Positions 17,600 through 20,381 of a DNA stretch of 20,381 bases are shown one piece after another. Position numbers and translations under genes: made by a program. Where the stretch lies: assembly GCA_002482775.1 (NCBI GenBank), contig DLGQ01000035.1, forward strand, positions 1-20,381, read 5' to 3'. Numbering within the stretch: the stretch's first letter is position 1; the number at the start of each line of letters is the position of its first letter. The notes under the pieces were generated by a model. The model was not told the origin of the DNA. It saw nothing but the letters and a program-made list of their open reading frames with translations, and did not search any database. The stretch comes from Flavobacteriales bacterium UBA7690 (GTDB taxonomy: Bacteria > Bacteroidota > Bacteroidia > Flavobacteriales_F > PHOS-HE28).

Positions 17600-20381
17600 T
17601 TAGTTGATGATGATGCGTAGGATGGACGGGGTACCACTTTCATGGGAACGGATCCGGAGCATGTACGAAGCGGGTTCCAAGCCGGAGAGGTCCAGGGAGA
17701 AACCCGTGGAGCTGATGGAAGCAGCCGGGAACGCGCGCACGATGCGACCCTGGGTGTCTAGCAGTTCCAGGTCGTACAGGCTTGTCTCCTCCGCTGTGGA
17801 AGTGAACACCCGTGCACGGTCCCGTGCCGGGTTGGGCGCGATCAGGAACTTGGCACCGTCCGTTGGAGAACACGCTACAACTGCGCGCGTCGGGTGTTGT
17901 TGCTCATCCCCGTTCGTATCGACCTGTAGGAGGCGGTAGAAGACCTTTTCCGCGCGGATGATGGCATCGTCTCGGAAGTTGTAATGCAGCACGGAGTAGC
18001 TGGTTCCTGCGCCGGGCAATGATCCGATGGTCTCCCAAGTAAGAGCGTCGGTGCTTCTTTCGATCACGAAGAGCATATTGTTCTGCTCTGTAGCCGTTGA
18101 CCATTCGAGCGATCGGATGTTCGCTTCGCACCGCACCTCGAAGCGCAAGAGCTCCACGGGCAACAAGCCACAATCGGGTTGTTCCACTTTGATCGCCGGG
18201 TCCTGGTCATCGTGTATCCCCATGTAAATCCACGGTCCGAAGCGTTGTCCGTCGATCATGGTTGCGGGATGATGCCTCAAACGCACGCGCCATTTCGGGA
18301 ACGCTGTTCCGGGGGATATGATGGGTTCTTTGATCTCCACACCCGCCGCTACGTTCACAGCGGTCCAAGGGATCTCTTGCGCGGTGTAGGCCACACTGTT
18401 GGTGATCGGTGTGCCGAGGAATGCGGGTCCATGCGGCACTGTTTCCCACACGAGTTTCATTTTTCGGCGGCCCAGATGCGAACGGGCGACCTGCCCGATG
18501 GTCCATCCGCAACTGGCGTCGAACGTGCTATTGTTGGTCTGCACGGGTGTCACTTGGTCCGTTCGGTATTGTCGTGTACGCTGTGTGCGTGTTGCGCCAC
18601 CGTTGCCGGTGAAGACATGCACACGGCCACGATCGGCGCTGATGGGGAATACCGAACTGTACTCTGGTGCACCAGCGATCACATCGCCGTATCCATCACC
18701 GCTTTGAGAGCCGCTGTTGGACACGCTCGTGCCCATGCGTGCCAAGCTGTTGCCCGTGGAGAAAGTGGAGCTGGCAGTAGCGGGAAGGCCGGCTGGCGAG
18801 CCGTGGTAGACGAAGACTTGCCCATTGCCCGAGCCTGGTGCCCCCACCACGATATCGCCGTATCCATCCTTGTTCACATCGCCGGCTTTGGAAACGCTGA
18901 ACCCGTACTGGGCGTTGGTGGTAGCGGCCACAGCCGTCCATGCAGGGGCGACCGAAGGTGTGTTCCCTGCACCGAGGAACACCAACGCCCGCCCGGCACC
19001 ACTGACAGCACCATTGGGGCGACCTGGTTCTCCAATGATAAGATCCGCGTATCCGTCCCCGTTCACATCACCGGCGGGTGCTACGGAAGTACCCAGTGCT
19101 GAGCCGTTGTTGGAACCTTCGACCACCCATGCTGCCTCGTGGAAGATCCCTGCTGGATGACCTTTCAACAAGAATGCGCGACCACGCCCCGTGATGCCCG
19201 CCGAGGTCCAGCCAGAGGCACCAACAAGAACATCACCGTATCCATCACCGGTCACATCACCTACACCCGCCACGCAGCTACCGATACGTGCATTGGCTTG
19301 CCCTTGTGTGAAGGTGAACAACGGTGCGGCGGTCAACCCTGTGGCGGACCCCAGATGTACGTATACAGCACCTTCCAACGCTAGGGTCACACTGTACCCG
19401 TTCGCGCCGATCACAACGTCGCTATATCCATCACCGTTCACATCACCGGCCGTTGCCACACTGGAACCGAGCGCGGCACTTGGCAGGTTGCGTTCGATGG
19501 TAAGTGGTGTGGTCCCCAGTCCTGTCGTTGATCCGTAGTACACATAGGCGAGCCCTTCTCCACTTTGCCCGTTCGCTGCGCCTGGCGCACCGATCACCAC
19601 ATCGCTGTATCCGTCGCCGTTCACATCACCCGCAGTGGATACGCTGGTGCCCAAGAGGGAAGATGCGATGTTGTTCTCGATCACTGCGTTGGCCGTGAAC
19701 GAGAGCCCACCGGAGCCCCCATGGTAGATGTAGGCACGACCTTCGTTGTTCTGCCCGTTATCGTATTGTGGCGCGCCGATGATCACATCGCTATAGCCGT
19801 CGCCGTTCACATCACCAGCGGTGCTTACACAGGTGCCCAGGAAGGCAGATGCTTGTGTTTGGTCGATGGTGCCGCTGGAGACGAGCCCGCTGGGTGAGCC
19901 ATGGAAGACGAAGGCACGTCCTTCATCAGCGGGGGCGGAGATATTCTCTGCCCAAGGGGCCCCCACGATGATGTCGCTATACCCATCACCGTTCACATCA
20001 CCTGCAGTTCCAACGCACCACCCATAGAGTTCGAATGTGCTGCTGCCTGTTTGGCTCCAGACTGGAGTGGTTGATACACCACCGGCGGAACCTTGGTAGA
20101 CATGGACAGAGCCACGGCGGAAAATGTCATAGCGGTCAGCCCCGACGATCACATCGGCGTAGCCATCCCCGTTCACATCCCCGGCACCGTCCACATAAAC
20201 GCCGTATGCAGCCTGTGCAGCAGGCCCTACCGTTTCCCACGCGAAGGCATTGTTGATATCGGTGGCATTACCATAGTAGATGCGGGCGACACCTTGATTC
20301 AATAGGCCCGTGGTGCCATTTCCATAGCTGTATCCGCTCACGATCACGTCGCCGTATCCATCGCCGTTCACATCACCGGCA
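17600..20381 (-). CDS. FG-GAP beta-propeller surface protein with T9SS sorting domain, 5' end off the right edge
   Basis: At least 927 residues are visible and the frame is open to the right edge, so the start and signal peptide are missing. Ten FG-GAP/integrin-alpha-like repeats of about 60 residues are in view, nine with a calcium-loop motif such as GDVNGDGYSDVVIGAP and an FxGSxxGL turn. The tenth has lost the DVN part (GSQSGDGYGD). Then come a domain of about 140 residues of unknown type (WTIGQVARSHLGRRKMKLVW), a fibronectin-like domain (PVELLRFEVRCEANIRSLEW, YRLLQVDTNGDEQ) and a type A sorting domain (LIAPNPARDRARVF, LLDTQGRIVR, SYMLRIRS). It should be exported through the type IX system and held on, or released from, the surface, with a propeller for ligand or matrix binding. 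The TPR-cyclase gene follows 15 bp downstream. Confidence 0.93.
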   Translation of the reverse strand, partial: AGDVNGDGYGDVIVSGYSYGNGTTGLLNQGVARIYYGNATDINNAFAWETVGPAAQAAYGVYVDGAGDVNGDGYADVIVGADRYDIFRRGSVHVYQGSAGGVSTTPVWSQTGSSTFELYGWCVGTAGDVNGDGYSDIIVGAPWAENISAPADEGRAFVFHGSPSGLVSSGTIDQTQASAFLGTCVSTAGDVNGDGYSDVIIGAPQYDNGQNNEGRAYIYHGGSGGLSFTANAVIENNIASSLLGTSVSTAGDVNGDGYSDVVIGAPGAANGQSGEGLAYVYYGSTTGLGTTPLTIERNLPSAALGSSVATAGDVNGDGYSDVVIGANGYSVTLALEGAVYVHLGSATGLTAAPLFTFTQGQANARIGSCVAGVGDVTGDGYGDVLVGASGWTSAGITGRGRAFLLKGHPAGIFHEAAWVVEGSNNGSALGTSVAPAGDVNGDGYADLIIGEPGRPNGAVSGAGRALVFLGAGNTPSVAPAWTAVAATTNAQYGFSVSKAGDVNKDGYGDIVVGAPGSGNGQVFVYHGSPAGLPATASSTFSTGNSLARMGTSVSNSGSQSGDGYGDVIAGAPEYSSVFPISADRGRVHVFTGNGGATRTQRTRQYRTDQVTPVQTNNSTFDASCGWTIGQVARSHLGRRKMKLVWETVPHGPAFLGTPITNSVAYTAQEIPWTAVNVAAGVEIKEPIISPGTAFPKWRVRLRHHPATMIDGQRFGPWIYMGIHDDQDPAIKVEQPDCGLLPVELLRFEVRCEANIRSLEWSTATEQNNMLFVIERSTDALTWETIGSLPGAGTSYSVLHYNFRDDAIIRAEKVFYRLLQVDTNGDEQQHPTRAVVACSPTDGAKFLIAPNPARDRARVFTSTAEETSLYDLELLDTQGRIVRAFPAASISSTGFSLDLSGLEPASYMLRIRSHESGTPSILRIIIN
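18660..20381 (-). repeat. Tandem FG-GAP coding repeats, about 180-190 bp period
   Basis: The plus-strand phrase TATCCATCACCGTTCACATC and close variants recur about every 180-190 bp, corresponding to GDVNGDGY of each FG-GAP repeat. The array is coding and continues beyond the window. DNA identity is concentrated in the calcium-loop segment while the rest of each unit is diverged. Confidence 0.8.

Noticed and set aside
18660..20381. CRISPR-like spaced repeats
   Set aside because: The recurring phrase is the codons of the FG-GAP calcium loop in one long open frame; period (about 180-190 bp) and graded divergence are those of protein repeats.

Overview
The window looks like a piece of a Bacteroidota genome, probably a moderately high-GC Flavobacteriales-like lineage. 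The evidence is two secreted proteins that end in type IX secretion (T9SS type A) sorting domains, dockerin-like 'DVNxDGxVxYTG' repeats and fibronectin-like 'TAtExNNxxFxIERSxDxxxW' domains typical of that phylum, TPR-membrane-cyclase proteins, and weak Shine-Dalgarno sequences. The genus cannot be fixed from sequence alone. No rRNA, tRNA, CRISPR array or insertion sequence was recognised. No stretch longer than 300 bases lacks a gene; the largest gaps are about 178 bp (4109-4286), 170 bp (13273-13442, nothing recognised) and 122 bp (15411-15532).

Region by region. (1) 1-4108, minus strand: three class III nucleotide cyclase genes in a row, read right to left. The first is a decayed TPR-cyclase (internal deletion, frameshift, in-frame stop, lost catalytic Asn). 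The second is a soluble cyclase with an NTF2/SnoaL-like N-terminal domain. The third is a TPR-membrane-cyclase cut by the left edge. (2) 4287-10544, plus strand: four closely spaced genes for exported proteins. They encode a three-module T9SS-tagged protein, two beta-helix paralogues sharing an almost identical C-terminal module, and a six-repeat protein with a dockerin-like tail. They look like one operon for cell-surface or extracellular proteins. (3) 10555-13272: small housekeeping and redox genes, namely an ArsC/Spx-family protein, a four-helix membrane protein, an HxlR regulator, a divergent exported DsbA-family thiol protein, and a DUF1801 protein. (4) 13443-15410, minus strand: asparaginyl-tRNA synthetase (asnS) carrying a 171-residue, low-GC, in-frame insert flanked by a 9-bp direct repeat. 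(5) 15533-20381, minus strand: a second intact TPR-membrane-cyclase, immediately downstream of a large FG-GAP beta-propeller/T9SS protein that runs off the right edge.

The most unusual object is the asnS insert. It enlarges an essential class II synthetase from about 480 to 655 residues while keeping every catalytic motif and the reading frame. It has no intein or intron hallmarks and no domain that I recognise. The second theme is cyclase expansion: four paralogous catalytic domains, all with adenylate-type specificity residues where these are visible, joined to different N-terminal modules.
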